A DNA stretch of 64,000 bases, taken from Parascedosporium putredinis. Lineage: Eukaryota > Ascomycota > Sordariomycetes > Microascales > Microascaceae. The first letter of the stretch is position 1; every line of letters begins with the position of its first letter. This document shows positions 35,805-48,900 of the stretch, in pieces. The notes below the pieces were generated by a model. The model was not told the DNA's origin, searched no databases, and worked only from the letters and a program-made list of their open reading frames with translations. Location: NCBI GenBank assembly GCA_949357655.1, contig CASHTG010000017.1, forward strand, positions 1,178,001 to 1,242,000, read 5' to 3'. The position numbers were made by a program, and so were the translations under genes.

Positions 35805-36456
35805 TGGCCGACTGGGTTTTCGTGCTTCTCACATCTTACACATTCCTCAACTCCAAGTATCAAGGCAGCCTCTCCTCGCTTGCGGTTGCATTTCAGCCCG
35901 CGGCACCTTCGCAGATCCAGCCTTACGTCGAGTTCCGGTCTACTAGCCGTTTTGGCAAAGATGATGACCAAGTTGCCAACTTTGCCTCGCCTTTTTCGGC
36001 TCTCGATGCCGAGAAGGCTTGGATGACGTACATGCCCCCTCCAGTCCTTCTCCCCCACCTACACCCTTCAATCCTGACCAGCTGCAGTCGCAGGAAACTG
36101 CAAGAAGACGTTCTTGTTCACTGTCGCAATTGTATCGGGGTGAAAGTAACTGCTTCTATTTCTTTAGTTGCATTCTAAAGGTCCACCTTATTACATCATG
36201 GATGGATTGATGGGACCGCCTCCGAGCTCCTCGCTGGAATGCAGGAGAGCTTTTGACACCAGCCGTTGCAAGAGGCCCCGGCTCAGGATAATTCGACAAG
36301 TCCTCAGTGCTCAAGTCCATTCGATTCTTCACCTCCTTGACCTTCTAGGCCACTGTCACTGTTGGATCACCTCTTATCAGGGTATTCAGCGCGCCCGATG
36401 GCAAGAAGCCGATTAAGCAAACAGTACTTGATGACCCTCCTTTTCCGGCGCTTTAG
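35804..36456 (+). CDS. Unrecognised protein, fragmented coding signal
   Basis: Several protein-like pieces on the plus strand read in order. The first contains Gln-Ile-Gln-Pro-Tyr-Val-Glu-Phe and Phe-Gly-Lys-Asp-Asp-Asp-Gln. One extra C in run C5 near 36033 joins it to a Ser/Pro-rich piece ending Ser-Gln-Leu-Tyr-Arg. A short GT-AG intron (about 36139-36179) could then lead to Pro-Pro-Tyr-Tyr-Ile-Met-Asp-Gly. The last piece holds Phe-Asp-Lys-Ser-Ser-Val-Leu-Lys-Ser-Ile and, after one stop, Phe-Ser-Ala-Pro-Asp-Gly-Lys-Lys-Pro-Ile, ending at a stop at 36454-36456. The start given is only the first Met of the first piece and may be wrong. I do not recognise the family and propose no function. Confidence 0.42.
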
Positions 36457-37435
36457 ATAAGGAGAAAAAGAGGTAGCTGGAGGATGAAGAAAGCCTTGCA
36501 TTTGGGAATTTGTTCATTGCAGACATGTAACACCAGGAGCCCCCTTCGGGAGGATCGTGCATAGCCACAACCCTTGATTCCTGAATGAGGGGTCTTAATG
36601 GACACGGGCGTCGATAATAGGCGTTTTTTTCTTTAATTTTTATTTTTGGCAAGGGGCCTGAGCTCGTCACGACCACGGCAGATGTTTGAATTGCAAGGGG
36701 AATTCTGTAAAACATTTGGACCGATCATGCAGGCGGACATGTCTCAAAAATGGATACGGAGCCATGCAAAAGAAAAGCAATGTCTAAAAATGTATCATGA
36801 TAATCATCTCCCATTAGACTTATAGCAGGTTCCTGCGTCTATGTATTGTTTAGTTGGACACTGAAGAATGAAGAAAAAAGATGATGGGAGGGGGAAAAAG
36901 CCAAACGCCGCCATAGTCGACTTCACTCTATTGTGAAGTTTCAAAACTGTTGGTCCAATCCCGAAAAAAATAATGTTTGCCCCGAAACACCTCAAGCACC
37001 TGCGCTAGCCCCAAGAAACAAAGTCGTAGTGCGCATTTTAGTCCACAACTGCTCCATCGGTTGCATGTGTGGACCAAAGTTTTTCTTTTCTTTTCTTTTT
37101 CTTCGGGGCCTCTCAAGACCCCAAGCCTGGCGTGCCAGACACTCCTCCTCTAATGCAACAAGGCGAAGATGGTAAAATGAAAAGAAGTTGATGGGATGGC
37201 GAAAGTCCATTATGGGACTGGAGATAAAATAGTGTCGTCGGCGTAAAAAATAATAATGGGTTGGCGTTGTTTGGGTGGATGGTGGTCCACGTAATGTCGA
37301 AACAAGGCCAATACGAGGGTATGTGGTGAAGAAGAAGAGCCGACATGGGAGGGGGATATAAGAGGGAGGGTTAAAAAAACACGCGGCCCTTTTCGTGTGT
37401 TGTTTGGTTGAGGGCTTCTGAAACAGAAAATCTGC
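36457..37435. other. Intergenic interval without recognisable features
   Basis: Frames here are short and overlap. No repeat family, RNA or regulatory motif stands out. Confidence 0.55.
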
Positions 37436-38022
37436 TCAGAGCATGCACATCACGGTGGCCAGGCTGAGGAGCGCAACAGCAGCAGCCCCAACATGCACCT
37501 TGGAATTGCGAGGTCTGAGACCAGAGGCGGCCTCCCCGTCGACTTCGACCTCACCGGGTACGTCGATCCTCTTGGAGCTCGAGAGGAAGAGGTGTATCAA
37601 CCCAGTCGTGGCGACGGCGCGCTTCTGCCTCCAGTTGTCGAGCAGGAGGCCCCGGACCAGGTCGAGGCGGCGATGTATAGGCGGCGCCGAAGTTAGGACT
37701 TGATGCGATGGTATCGTCCTGGAGTTGCAGTGCTCGGCGGGGTTGATGGGCGCTGGAGCGGCTGTGTAGATAGCGGGACGTCTTCGGAACGAGACCTCTC
37801 GAGGTATATGGGCGTTTCTAATATGTCGTCGTGATGGAAGGTGTGGCGGCCGTTCGCGGTCTCGTTGCGTAGCGTCGGCGGAAGAAAGCTTGCCGGGCAG
37901 GAAGCTAGGGCGAGGTCATCGAAGCTGGCGACGAGCCTCGTCGATTCGATGGATACGGGATAATTCGCAGCCATTGCGCTCCCTGCGAAGAAGAGGACGA
38001 GAAGCTGCATAATTGGCATCAT
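37436..38022 (-). CDS. Candidate secreted or GPI-anchored protein, unrecognised
   Basis: Starting at 38022 (an earlier in-frame Met lies at 38073), the protein opens with a good signal peptide: a Leu/Val/Phe-rich core ending Gly-Ser-Ala-Met-Ala-Ala, then Asn-Tyr-Pro-Val-Ser-Ile. The frame stops at 37693 as sequenced. One extra base in the G4 run at 37739-37742 opens it through to a stop at 37436-37438, giving about 195 residues. The restored end is a polar segment followed by about 18 small and hydrophobic residues, as in GPI-anchored proteins. An Asn-Glu-Thr sequon is present. I recognise no domain. The clean single-base repair and the matching hydrophobic ends are the support. Confidence 0.55.
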
Positions 38023-38604
38023 GTCGGCCCGGACTAGATGCCGGGAGTGTTGCGTCGTGGATCGGGTAGACATTGTCGTTCAGGATTGCGATTCGCGGCG
38101 ACGAGCCAAGAACCGCTGAGTGGGCCGGGGAGGCTGAGAGGGGGGGACAAGGAGGTTATTTATCGTTGCTTCTTCCCTTGTTTGCTCCGTTGGTGAAGTT
38201 AAAATAGAGAAATGATAAGAAGGAAAAAAGAGCAAGATGTAAGAAAGTATATCTGGGGTCAGGAGAGGTAGATGTGGGAAGAATGAAGCACCTCCTCCAC
38301 AAGGAAAAGAAAAAGAAGAGGAACAAGAAAAGAAAAAAAGAAAAACCTGGCACAAGCCCCCGGAGGAAAATTTGGCGATGGGAAACTAAAGGACGGACCA
38401 GCGATCCATAAATGTTTTTGTGTCAAAAGTCTCCCCAGAGCTTGGGACGCCGACGAGAGACCGTCCCGTCTGTATCGGTATCAATGTATCCCCTGTCAGC
38501 CCTGCCTTGTGGCGGGCAAGGTTGACTGTACCGATGGAAGTACTGGTGGTTGTACTGACGGAAGTACCTTTTTTTTTTTTTTTCTTTCCTTTTTTTCTTT
38601 CTGG

Positions 38605-38970
38605 TCAGGGAAAACCGCCGGACTCGAATTGGGAAACTGAACGGAGGTGGGTCTGGGTTGGCGCAATCGTGGAGCACAAGCCACAAGTTGTGGTTGCTAG
38701 CCAAGTACGTCGCTTTCGGGTGGGCCCCTCCTGTTGGCCAATTGTACCGAGATAACCTTGCATCCGCGAGGAGATCGGGTAAAATATGCAGCTTGCGGTC
38801 ACTGCCTCTTTCCCTGCTTTAACTTGATGGGTGGAGTCGGACCAAGTGGGATCATCGAATAAAAGGAATACCGCGCTACGTCTCACCACTGCTTCCGTTC
38901 TTGAAGCCTGGGCTCCGCCCGCCAGAGCCAGAAGGAGAACTTGGAAGGTCGAACGGAGAAGGATAGCCAT
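38605..38970 (-). CDS. Candidate small secreted protein, unrecognised
   Basis: A continuous frame of 121 codons starting at 38970. Residues 1-22 form a textbook signal peptide (hydrophobic core Val-Leu-Leu-Leu-Ala-Leu-Ala, ending Gly-Ala-Gln-Ala). The mature part has three cysteines, one in a Ser-Cys-Ile-Phe stretch and two in Thr-Cys-Gly-Leu-Cys. A GTGAGA donor right after Thr-Glu-Ala-Val means the true first exon may end there. The downstream exon is not clear. No family is recognised. Confidence 0.33.
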   Translation of the reverse strand: MAILLRSTFQVLLLALAGGAQASRTEAVVRRSAVFLLFDDPTWSDSTHQVKAGKEAVTASCIFYPISSRMQGYLGTIGQQEGPTRKRRTWLATTTCGLCSTIAPTQTHLRSVSQFESGGFP

Positions 38971-41037
38971 TGTGGATGGATATCGGTAGATTGCTTGGTC
39001 GGGTCGTGTCCCATGCAATTTGGACCTCCGTCATTGTCTCTGTTTGAGGGCGCTTTGGTTGCCCTTGCTGTACACTACATAGTATGCCTCGCCAGCGTCC
39101 GATTCCTTTTGATTCACATTGATCGGCGAGCGTTTCTAACCAGATTCTGCTCCCCACCCTGGCTTTCCCGCGCCTGCCTGCATTTTTCCTGGCCTTCTTC
39201 TGTTCTTTTTTCTTTCTATCACTTATTGATTTTAATATCCGTTTTCCCCCTCCGATTATCCCTTGGACGGAATTGGTTGCTTTTGCCCCCATCCCTGCTC
39301 CCGTCTCCCCAGTCTTGTGTGGCTAATTGGGGACTCATCACTCTGGGCCACACGAGTTCCGATACGGCTTGCCAACAATGCACCTGGCCTGGGCCCTTCC
39401 GAGGGTCCTTTTCGGAAACCTAGACCTATGTTCCGAAAGGGTAATCCATTAGAATGACGATCGCCGTTGTTGGAAGCTCTTAGAGCACCTAAACCTCGCT
39501 CACGATCATCATACCGTGATATTTCGTCGCGGCTCCACATAATAGGAAACAAGAAAAAGAAGAGCCAAAAAAACAGCTAAGTTTTTCGGCCTTTTCTACT
39601 CCTCTCTTCGTGCCATCATGGTGGACATGGAGGCACACACCCTCCCGGGTGAGTGGTTCGTACCTTGGCCCAGTGTGTCCCCCACGGATGGTCTCCAAGA
39701 ATATGAAGGTGGTCGAACCCAGCTCGAGAATGTAACGCAATTCTGCGCCATGTCAAAGGAGGACGGTACCCTGGCCGAACGGACTTGCAGGTGCACAAAG
39801 GCCGCGCCATGCTACATCATAGATTGTAGAATTGCTCCCCTTCGGGTATCGAGGGTGCAACGTTTTGAACCAGAGAAAAAGCTTATCTTTTCTCCTCGAG
39901 TTTTCTCCTACTCCGAGGCACGCGAATTCCTCTGAGGTGCAATTGTGACGTTGATGTCCAGCTCCTGCAGTCTTTGGTGTGATTTTGATCGGCACCGGAA
40001 GTCTCTGGCCTTGTTTAACGGCGATGGAGATTTCGGTAGTTTTTATCTTCTTTTTCTTCTTCCCATGTTTTTGTTCTCTTTTTACGTCTGGTTTTGTGCC
40101 TTTTTTTGGTCTTCTTTTGCACTTTCCCTTCTCTATTCTCCCATATAGCATTGAGCATTGAAGTGATTGAGTGGGGCAGTTCGTTCCATTCACTCACCTC
40201 GTTTGTCTTCATCTTTCCCTCTCTCTTTCCCTTTTTTAGTTTTTTTTTCTTTCCTTTTCTTTCACTTTCCTCTCTTACCGCTCTTGCGTTGCCGAGAGGC
40301 ACAAAAATACGGCACAAGATAAAAACTCCAGCAACATGCTAGATCAGGCAGGGTCTTTTGACAGCTTGTGGCACGTTGCCTAGTGTACAGGGACACGATG
40401 ATTGAGAGCATGGCGGCAAAGCCCCTCCATAGCACTAGGGGTTGTTGAAAACGAGTACTTAAAAATGTGCCTCCACGTCTGCGTTATTAAAAGTAGACGC
40501 CGGATTAGGAAGGATCCGAAGAGCCGATGCAAGTCATGACATAGACGGGATTGAGCCGCTTTGGAGGGAGGGCGTAAGAAGTGCGGGTGCGGGCTATGAC
40601 TGAGGCCCCGCCGCCGGCAGGAGCACTTGAGGGGAAAACGGACATTTCCAATGTGAGTAAGGGCCTGAGGAGGCAGAAAAACGATGAGTAACGTGGATGC
40701 ATGCCTCCGCTCGTGAGAGCAATGGTGGTGGATGAATCTAAAACACGAGCATTTTCTTTTGATTAATAGACGAGATACTCGCTTACATCCACTTGTAGAA
40801 GTGATGGGAAGGGGGATATATTGGTTTAGGTGGGGCTGATGGCTGTAAGCCACTGCCATGTGACGACAGTTGTTCCTGATTCTAGATTGTTCGAGCGATC
40901 AACGCTCCTCTTTATTTGACGTAGGTACAATCCGGCGTCAATTCTTGGTCTGTTGCCATTTTCGGCCTGATCGCGGCCGCTGCGTGTGTTGTGGGCTCGA
41001 AGGCGGCCAGCCTAGCCAACAGCGAGGAACAGCTGAG

Positions 41038-41112
41038 GTGGTGAGTGGGTGGTGAGTGGGTGGTGTGCGGGTGGTGAAGGAGTGGGTGGGACGAGGTGGT
41101 GTGTGTGTGTGT
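41038..41112. repeat. GT-rich minisatellite and (GT)n tract
   Basis: Repeated GTGAGTGGGTG-like units are followed by a (GT)n run. Purine-rich units with TG steps give strong strand asymmetry here. Confidence 0.8.
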
Positions 41113-44100
41113 ACGGCGAAGAGGTCAGAGAGGTACTCGAATTGTATAACGAGGGTACTTTTAAGGAGAAGAAGTGAGTTCGTATTAAAAAAAAAAAAAT
41201 TTATAGAATGTTATTCTGTCGCCCCCGAAAAAGAGAGATAAAACAAGGTAAACCACCCGAAGAGAAAGGTAAAATAAAAGTCCGTCACTTGACGATGGCT
41301 TCATCAATCTTCCTGTCAAGTGCGCCACAATTGTCTGTCTGGCGTACGGTTGGTCAGTTTTGTCCCAGCCCTTCTCAGCCTCGAGTGACGTGAGAGCAGG
41401 GGGATGACCTATGGACGAGTGAGTATCATTACTGCGACTTTAGCATCTCGAGAAAGGCTGGAAAGTTGGCAACGAGAGTTTATCCTATTTTGGGGTGGAC
41501 GAGAGACAGTTGCTGAATCCCTCGAGGTGAGAAAAAAGAAAAAGAAAAAGGAAAAAAAGAACAAGAAACTGGTGATCCAACTCGGACCAAACTCGTGTAA
41601 TCCGTTGGCGGGTGTGCCGACGGTTTCGACCTCCCCAGGCAGTGTCGGTAAATGCGCTTATGCGGCGATTCATTGATCACTTGGCCCATCATCAACAATC
41701 TTACGATACATCCAGTAGATCCATTTCTATAGATAGGCAGCAGTGAGCTCGAGAGGTGACTCCTCAAAGATACCAAAGACATTGATGTAAACCAAGTTTT
41801 GTGACTCTTCTGGCTGGTTCCCACAAGGACACTGGCCCTCAAAAAACATTTGATGTCCCCCGCCCAGGCTCTCTTGATAGCGGGCCGACACCCCGCGCCC
41901 CTCCAAGGCGACCATCATGGCCAGGCCTCCAATCGCCACAAGCTAGAAGTGATAACAAGAGGGGCAAAACATCGCCAACGGTTTCCAAAACTCGGTTCGA
42001 TAGAAGCGCACCACCCCACCCGGGCTCATGGCTGGCCGTCTCTGCGCCTGGCCTGGGAGCCGTCGTCCATGGCAGCGCTGCTCATCGCCTGATGAGACAT
42101 GGGTTGACACCAGTTGCATCCGAATCACGGAGGCTTTGAGTCGCGTTGGTGCGAATATCTCGTTGCCGAAGAGACTCGAGAAATCAGGAGAAACCCCTTT
42201 GAGCCCGGTACTTTGCCTTTGGCTGAACTTGGTTGTCACTGGTAATGCGCGCCATCGAAGATTTTCTAGCCCATCGCGACCAACGATGAAGAGAGCAAAA
42301 GGGGAAAACATTAGCGCCTCACCTCTGCTCCCTTGTTCTCTTCGGCCCTCCCTCCCAGTGGCCCACCCGTCTTCCCTAGCCGAGAAAAAGGGAAGTTGAG
42401 GAGCACTCGAGTAAAAAAAAAAAAAAAAAAGAGAAAAAAGGATAGGCCCTATTCCACACCACAACGAATGAGCGCTTCTTGATTGCCCCCTCGCTTGGAA
42501 GGGCTGTTACGCTATTGAGGAAGCTAGCGATCGTTTCGTTCGGTGCCCCCTCCAGAAGAAGGCGCGAGAAAGAGGGACCTGTCGCCAAACCCTGATCAGC
42601 CCCTTCCCCTTCCCCTTTGACGATCAACTTGGCCGAGATGGCGTGAAGCCGCGTCACTCCTCCAAGGCGGGGAGCCAGTGAATGGCGAGAGACGGGCACC
42701 ACACGTGGGGTCTTTGGGTCTTGGAGGCTTGCGCCGCGTCGTGACTGTGCGCGCGCCTCCTCTTCCATCGCTCGCCTCAGTTGGGGGCGGCGCTCGGAGT
42801 GGCTTGACCACGGCAATTGTTGCTTTTTTGAGGACCTTTCCGCTGTGCCCCTGTTCGACACTATTTCCATCGTCCAAGTTTATTTTTCGCCTCGACGGTG
42901 GAGATACATTGATCGGGGCCTCATGGTACATGCCGACCTACTTGTCTCCTCTGCAGCTTTACATCCCTGGATACCTGCCACCCATTCTCCGTCCCTCAAA
43001 AATTTGGACTGGGCTAGCCATGGAACAAAAGGCGACGTTGGCTGGTTGGGTGCAGGGGAGACACCACTCGAATTGATCGTTGTTGGGAGGGTACGAGGAC
43101 TGAACGCACGCGCGCTGACCGCCCATTATTAATTCGGGGCGTTCAGCACTTTGTCCTTCCCTCGCTGACAATCCAGCTCCATCAATATGTAGAGATGCAA
43201 TAATGAAGTTGTGAGGTTTCTTTGGCCGCTAATTGTGACCAAGCGAGATTTAATGGCATTCACTTCGCTGGGAGAGAGCAGTCTGCTTCCACCGTATTAT
43301 CCCTGTGCTCCTCTACCGCTTGCTCGGTGTCCTGATTCGCTTGCCTCCCTTCTACGCTAGTTTCTTCTCCTTTCGCCTCCGTGCCTCCGTTTCCTATTGT
43401 TCGATCCCACGATTATTGCCTCTATTACTAGGCCTGGTTCTTTTGTGCCTGTGGTTTTTAATATTAACCTCCGCCCGGAATCGACCCACCAGCAAATTTT
43501 CAAAAGGCGACAAAAAAATGTTGGGAGATTGATCGTGACAGGGTCCGCGTCGGGATTCCCCAGGACCCCTACCAAGTGTGGCCAGTTAGATCGAGGTTAA
43601 TTACCTTTGGTCGCACTGCTCGAAAACGAGAGCTGCACGCATCCCCTTTGCTCTGTCTCTGGAATGAGCTGCTGCCCCATGCCCCACGGTCATTGCTTTT
43701 GGGAACCATGGCTCCTCCAAACATTGTTTGGTCTTGCCCTCTGTCTCCGTTTATTTGTGGCACCTCGTAACAATTGTCGTCAAACGTGCTCTCCGAGTGA
43801 TAGTTTGGCTCCTGGCAAGCGATGTGACCAGAGGAAATTGGCATAGAGAGGGGACCGACGTCCCACTCCCACTGCGATTATCTGTAATCTTGCATGTCCA
43901 CAAAACAGTAGATCAATGTAACCCAATACCGAGATGCACGAGTATGTAACGTCTTAGTAACACGAACATCTTCGTTCTTTGGGCTGTGTCCCTTCTTCTG
44001 ACCTCCACACAAAGGATGGACTAGCAAAAGCTTTGGCGTTCAAGTACCGCCCGGGCTCGTCCCGCAAACTTCGCGGGTGGTCCCTCGGAGAATGAGCCGT

Positions 44101-45746
44101 GATTGCGAGGAAACATCGCCTCGCCCATTCCCTTGCTCCAAGCCCCGTCGCGGCAATCTCGCCAACCGAAATTCGGGTTGTTGTTAATATTGAGCATTCT
44201 GCCAAGAGAGCCCCCGCAGTCTCGGCCCCGGTTCGGACCCTCGAAAACACGACCGGGAGGGCGCCGGTGCCTCTCTTGATAAAACCCGGACAGAGTACCA
44301 CTGCCGATTTGAGGAACAGGACTGGCAAGTATACAAGCACAATCTAAGATTTAGAATGACCATTTCGGCTCAGTAATTAACATGGAGACACGTCCGCCAT
44401 GATCACGGTGCCTCCTCTTATCCAGTCTGTAGGTGGACCGGAGCCAGGCGGGTCCTCGACAAGCCCGCCGGACGGCGATGGTAAAGTGATCATCGCTCGC
44501 AAGACTCAAGTGGCAGCAACATCCTCGGTATTATGAAATCTCTTGGGCGCGCAGCCATCTACACGAATGCCCCACAGGTCGTCTTCATTCCGTCGGGGGA
44601 CCAAAAATCTTGGCCGTGGTTTCAAGGGATCTGCGATTCGAAAGAGCGATCCACGGCTAACCATTTGTATACCCACACACTCTTACCTTGAAGCATATCT
44701 CCGTGCATCTTCCGAACAATGTGGATACCCAAGTTGGAAAGCTAGCACATACCAGCAGGCGGGGCATGAAGGAGGGAGCATGCTCCGTTGGTGACCGACT
44801 AGCTGTCGGCCTCCGACTGGGGCGATAGGAAGGCGAGCCCGTCCGTTTGACTCTCGTGGCAGACCCGCCATCTCTACGAGATGTCAATATAATTCGATTT
44901 CAGGTCAATGGTTAGTACATACGACCATAGCTCGCAGATAATTGAGGGTCCCGTCCGCTCCCCTGTACACAAGCTGCGAAGCGCCGGACTAGTAGTTGGG
45001 TCGGTGACGACCAGCGAATCCCCGGTGTTGTATGTTTTTTCTTTCTTCTTTCCTTTTTGTTTTCCATCTTACCTTCTCTTATCACTCACCTTGCCGCGTC
45101 CATATCTTCTTTACACGCCCTTTGTTAGTCGTTGCCATCGAGGCTCGTCTCACAAGGAAGCCTAAGTTTAGCATGGTTGTTCTGGCACGAGGCCACCGCC
45201 CCCCCACCGAGTTGGGCGAGCTCCCATTGAAAGGGCTAGACTGGACATCACATGGACTTGATGGTTAGAGTGGGCTCATTCGGATATAGTAGGTCGCCTC
45301 AAGCGCGGCTGCGCTTTTGGCGCGTCAGGGACACCCGGCCATGACAGAGGCCAACCGTTCTAGCCTCCAAGGACAGCGCAGCGATTCGAGAGCCCAAGCG
45401 TAAGGCCACAACCAGCGACTCGCTCGTCCGGAGCGCGATTCGGTGAATATTTCCCTGCGCTTGACTGCGGTTTAGCTATCTATTCTTGCGACACATAGAC
45501 GGAAAGTCAAAAGAACACTACTGAGAGATGGGATGATCGGCTCGACTTGCCGACCAGAAGCTCTAGGCTGGTCATCGTGGAAGTTCTCTACGCCGCCAAC
45601 AGGAGAGAGGAACTGGCGATGTCTCTGTCACAGAAGTAATGCACACTCGCCCAGCTCACCAAGCCAGACTCTTTCTCGATGCCCTGGCGTGGTGGCACCA
45701 TAAGGAGTGCCTTTGAAAGGCATCCACCCCTAGTTTCTCTTGAATA

Positions 45747-45905
45747 TACTCTCTCTCGACTCTCGACTCTCTCTCTCTCAAGGGCTCGGTGGGGCAGTAG
45801 AGAGACGGAGAAGGAGATGAAGAGAGGGAGAAGCGAGGCGGGGAGAGAGAGGGGAGAGAGGATAGAGAGAACGCGAGAGAAAGGGGGTGTGGGGGAAAGG
45901 GAGAG
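45747..45905. repeat. Polypyrimidine tract followed by polypurine tract
   Basis: CT-rich units with CGACT interruptions (45747-45781) are followed about 20 bases later by a GA-rich run of roughly 100 bases. The two arms are partly complementary, so the segment could fold back on itself or form triplex DNA. Confidence 0.7.
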
Positions 45906-48900
45906 CGGATGAAGAACTGCGCTGCAACCCTTTGAGCTTTCGGGCTTCCCTTGTCCGAGGAAGACCAAAGAAGAGGGATTCTTCAAGTCAGAGGCATTCA
46001 AGATACATTGAGCGGCCTTTTCCTCCGTCTCAGTTCGACGAATGGAACAACACATCGTGGCCGATGCAAAAGCAAGATGTGACGAGGCCTTCCTCCCGAC
46101 TAGAGCAAAGAACAAGTCCTCCCCCCTCTCCTCTCCCCTCCATCCATCCCTGGCCATTCTCCGAGACTCTGCGCAAGAGGAAAGCATTGCGCATCGTGTG
46201 CGTGACCTCCCTTCCCCAGCCGCTCCCCGGTTTCGCGCGCTGGTAAGTCGGCATGGTATGGTGTCAGGCCACGATATCGCCCCTCCCCGGCGAGGCAAAT
46301 CAACGCTGCCGGCTCACTGCACACGCCCCTCCTACATCACACCATGGTAACATTGAATTGAGAACAAGGCCTTGATCTCGCGGCCGTGGTCGGCTGAAGA
46401 CACGATGAAAAGGCGGGTGAGTTTCCGCCTCCTCCTCCCTGTCGCCCCCACACTTCCCCTTCTTCTACTTTCAGATAACCACGATCAATACTGGTGGCGC
46501 ATATCATCTGGACTAGTCGCCCCAATCTCCTCAAGAGTTGGTCTGGGATGAGGCGGGCCGTATCCCGTAGGAAGTTGGATAAACCTTGCCTCGATTTGCC
46601 ACCAGTCTGGGGTTTTGATCAATCAAGAACCGAAGTGCGAACGCCTCTCGGCAAGACTTCCGTCGTAGAAGCCCAAGCCCATCCCCTAGCTGTTCGACAA
46701 AAGGCTGATGGGGGTTCTTTGCAACTTAATCACGTCACACTCGCTCTGAGGCTTGCATGGCGACGCCTGAATGATTGGCCTCTCACGGAATGCACATGGA
46801 GGTGAGCTGGTACTCATGTTGCGGTTCTTGGGATCGGTCTATCAGAGTGAACCAGAGCAGAGCAACGAGACGGCGATGTCTACGCCGCCGCGCATCGCGA
46901 GACTGGAACGCGACGTCTCCTCTTGGTTTAATAGGCATAGACAGAGCCATCGTTGGAAAATCACGTCCTTCCATTCGAACCACGATCGAAAAGCAGGATC
47001 ACGCCAGCCCCCAGCCTTTCCAAGTTTGGGCAGGGAGGTTTAGATGCATGCTACGATGGTCTAGCACGCACTGTAACCCTGAGACCCTTCACACCTCTTC
47101 CGAGCGCCCGAAGCAGTGTGGTCGAGCGCCGCTCAGATATTCTGCTTGAGATTGTAGGCCTGCAACGCAATGCTATCCATGCGAGTCTCGTTGAAGCAGA
47201 GTCTTCCCCGCGCTTCCTTTCCCTTCGATAGAAAAACTACTCGCTTGGCTCTTGCAGGACAATATTGGGCATGAGGCCAAACCAGGGCCAAACTCTCTGG
47301 TTCCTGCAAGCGCCTCGAGGCAGCCCGAGCATGGACCGCTTCGATATGTAAGTCTAGTGGTCATCTTCCCCTTAACCTGGTTAAAGGGACTGTAAGGCCG
47401 AATTCGTGAGGGTGTCGAATTTGGCCCTCAGTAGGGTCCTACTTGCTACTAGAGCCCAGAATTATCCACCCTCCAGATATTTAGGTAGCCAGAGAGTCTG
47501 TGCGAAGGAAGGGGGTGGTAGTTTGCTCACAGAATGGCCGTCTTCTCTTTGATCTGAATAGGAACTGCAATACTTCTGCTAGCGCTGCGTCGAGGGCTGT
47601 TTGGTGCGACGTAGACGCATGGCTCGGCGCCACTTAGATGGGAAGACATGCCTTACAAAACTAGGCCTCATCGAGCGTAATTTGAATCACACGCCAGAAT
47701 ATGGGGCAAGAAGTGTTGCGCGGCGCGGAAGCAGGGATCCTCTCCATCATTTCCAGTTGTTTTTCGAAAGAAAGAAAAATCTTGCTCAACGTCTCTGACC
47801 CCTCCTGGCCCTGTGGATTGGGGCGCTGGCCAGCCCATGTGACCGTGATCCGATCCGGGGTCGGAGTGTATTGCACTAGGCTGAAGCGGGAGAGGAGAAT
47901 AAACGCAACGCATGGATGGGTTGGATGGATGGTAATGCTTTGTCTTCTTTTGCTTCTGGTGCATCCGGCGGCCGTCATTATGAGTTCAGGTTCCGTTTGG
48001 GTGACATGAATACTCCTTGCTGAGCATGGGCGGCAAGCGGGGATTTACAACGAAGGAGGGCGGTGAGCCGGCTCGCAGCAGTTAATCGAGATATTTCGGG
48101 GATGCGTGATGCAACTGAGGGAGACGTTGCTTCGGGAGCCCCTTTCGGGGTCCCTATAATGATATCGGGATTATTGCTAACCTGCGACCTTCCCCTTTCA
48201 TTGACGATGACCCGCATGAGACTAGAGGGCGCCAGTTCCACCTCACGCATGGCGCTGGGGTTGAAAGCTGCGAGGGTCGAAGAGGATCCATGATTGTCTC
48301 ATAGAGATGAAAGCCATCCTTCCCGGAGAGGCACGAGCCCGAGCTGTAGCTCACATGGCCCCGGGCTGGGGAAGATATCGTATCCTCGATTCCGATAGAG
48401 CCACAGTTGGGGCGAGGGGCGAGTGCTTGTGGGGTCCGTCAGCGCCACGAACTGCTGGCGGCCGCCAAGCCTCAAATCATCCGGAAACGACTTGAGCCAG
48501 AACACCGCCCACTCGAGTCACTGGTCACTGATTGAGAGGCAAGGCCAGTAGGCAACGAACATTGAAGGATTAAAGGCTGCTAGAATCCTCAGCGAAGGGG
48601 AGGAGCGGCAAAGTTGTTTCCGGGCTTCGATGTGCCCCCTCGCCCCTCGCAAACAATTGGCGGTGCAACCCACGACGAGTTTAGAAATTTCCTGAAGTGA
48701 AAGGAGGATGAGCTGCAGTGTAGGATTGTGATTGCCCGAGCGATTTCGCATTCCGCTGTGCCATGTCGCGCAGACGATTTGCCCTGCCTGGAATTGCTTG
48801 TGTTCTTGGGGGTTTCTTGTATCCTATGACTTAACCCCCCTTTCATGTTGCTTCTTTCTTTTGAGATTTGACTTTGAGAAGGGAGGGGGTGTGGCAGGTC

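Noticed and set aside
40505..40645. Small frame of about 45 codons with coding-like composition on the minus strand
   Set aside because: It stands alone; I could not find flanking exons, a signal peptide or a family.
44399..44536. Small plus-strand frame of 45 codons, Pro/Gly-rich
   Set aside because: Too short and isolated to support as a gene.
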